This document shows positions 32,970 through 33,586 of a stretch of 33,586 bases of DNA, one piece after another. Within the stretch, counting starts at the first letter, position 1; every line of letters begins with the position of its first letter. The notes under the pieces are model-generated. The model worked only from the letters and a program-made list of their open reading frames with translations. It searched no databases and was not told the origin of the DNA. The stretch comes from an uncultured Microbacterium sp. (lineage in GTDB: Bacteria; Actinomycetota; Actinomycetes; Actinomycetales; Microbacteriaceae). The stretch is taken from NCBI RefSeq assembly GCF_913776565.1, contig NZ_CAJYPF010000009.1, positions 1-33,586 of the forward strand, given 5' to 3'. The translations under genes were made by a program, and so were the position numbers.

Positions 32970-33586
32970 TCAGCGCTTGCGCAGCAGAGCGATCGACATC
33001 GCGTCGGTGCCGTGGCGGTGCGGCCACAGCTGCGCGCGCAGCGAACCGTCCGCCTGGGCGGGCAGGTCGATGTCGTCGACCGCGATGTCGCGCACCACGG
33101 CTCGGGCGTCGAGCTCCTCGACCGCGGCGCCGAGTTCGCGCTTCACCTCGGCGAGCACCCCGCTGGTCTCGGCGAGGTGCGGCGAGCAGGTGACGTAGGC
33201 GACGACCCCTCCCGGGGCGAGGGCTCGGAACGCCGCCAGGACCAGGTCGAGCTGCAACGCGGTGAGATCGGGGACGTCGGACGGCGTCTTGCGCCACCGC
33301 GCCTCGGGCCGACGACGCAGTGCGCCGATGCCGGTGCACGGAGCGTCGACGAGGATGCGGTCGTACTGCCCCGAGGCCCGGGCCGCACGCTCACGTCCGT
33401 CCTCTTCGCTCACCTCCACCTCGAGCGGCACGGATGCCACGGCCTGACGAACGAGACCGGCGCGCGCCGGCGAGATCTCGTTCGCGTCCAGATGCGCGCG
33501 GTGGGTCAGCGCTTCGGCCGCGAGGAGTGCGGTCTTGCCGCCGGGGCCCGCGCAGAGGTCCAGCCAGCGCTCGCCCTCGCGCACGG
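32970..33586 (-). CDS. rsmB: 16S rRNA (cytosine-5)-methyltransferase RsmB-like, C-terminal part
   Basis: The C-terminal catalytic portion (about 205 aa visible; the gene continues past the right edge) of a NOL1/NOP2/Sun-type RNA m5C methyltransferase. The SAM-binding motif is WLDLCAGPGGKTALLAAEA, followed by an acidic ribose-binding region (LDANEISPARAGLV). Motif IV DAPCTGIGALRRRPEARWRK holds the Cys needed for product release, and motif VI VAYVTCSPH has the attacking Cys. RsmB modifies C967 of 16S rRNA in E. coli; the exact site here is inferred from family and from the usual fmt-rsmB-rpe order in actinobacteria. The N-terminal NusB-like domain would be outside the window. The GTG at 33584 is internal. 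Confidence 0.92.
   Translation of the reverse strand, partial: VREGERWLDLCAGPGGKTALLAAEALTHRAHLDANEISPARAGLVRQAVASVPLEVEVSEEDGRERAARASGQYDRILVDAPCTGIGALRRRPEARWRKTPSDVPDLTALQLDLVLAAFRALAPGGVVAYVTCSPHLAETSGVLAEVKRELGAAVEELDARAVVRDIAVDDIDLPAQADGSLRAQLWPHRHGTDAMSIALLRKR

Noticed and set aside
1-33586. Phage, insertion sequence, CRISPR or toxin-antitoxin system
   Set aside because: I found no transposase or integrase motif, no regularly spaced repeat array beyond the two-unit duplication, and no paired small toxin-antitoxin genes.

Overview
This is about 33.6 kb of very GC-rich bacterial chromosome (roughly 70% GC by eye) with dense, mostly minus-strand genes, many GTG starts and many 1-8 nt gene overlaps. 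Gene content and order point to an actinobacterium. The his-trp-lgt-gltBD-pyk-ANTAR regulator-polA arrangement fits the family Microbacteriaceae, probably Microbacterium or a close relative; the genus is an inference from gene order and sequence style, not a database match.

Left part (1-10 kb) is accessory: the end of an ABC ATPase, a decayed dienelactone hydrolase, a MarR regulator overlapping an FAD monooxygenase with a perfect inverted-repeat operator upstream, two small plus-strand genes (one under a textbook LexA/SOS box), a beta-keto acid cleavage enzyme (BKACE, DUF849), an SDR oxidoreductase, a membrane protein, a GDSL hydrolase, and an LLM flavin oxidoreductase-MFS transporter pair.

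Middle (10-24 kb) is housekeeping: a DUF885 metallopeptidase-like protein, polA, a divergent hotdog thioesterase, a PdtaR-like ANTAR response regulator, tRNA-Leu(CAA), pyruvate kinase (pyk) and glutamate synthase (gltB-gltD).

Right part (23.6-33.6 kb) is a biosynthetic block read leftwards: rsmB (partial), rpe, hisE, hisG, hisF, hisI, a Trp-associated membrane protein, an HGxxPAAW small membrane protein, trpC, trpB, trpA, lgt. The genes are tightly coupled (ATGA, GTGA and TGATG overlaps), linking histidine and tryptophan synthesis with prolipoprotein modification and glutamate supply. No trpE, trpD or trpF is present; trpE is missing from the hisI/membrane-protein junction where I would expect it. 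One plus-strand membrane protein lies between rpe and rsmB.

Three sequence-level patterns stand out. First, many genes have a -10-like hexamer exactly 6-7 nt upstream of the start codon and no usable Shine-Dalgarno, suggesting leaderless transcripts. Second, a nested-hairpin intergenic repeat occurs twice in the his/trp region with compensatory base changes. Third, the heptamer GGATGCC/GGCATCC is strongly over-represented. I see no phage, transposase, CRISPR array or obvious defence island. The best candidate for something under-described is the small SOS-box gene at 3320-3577.
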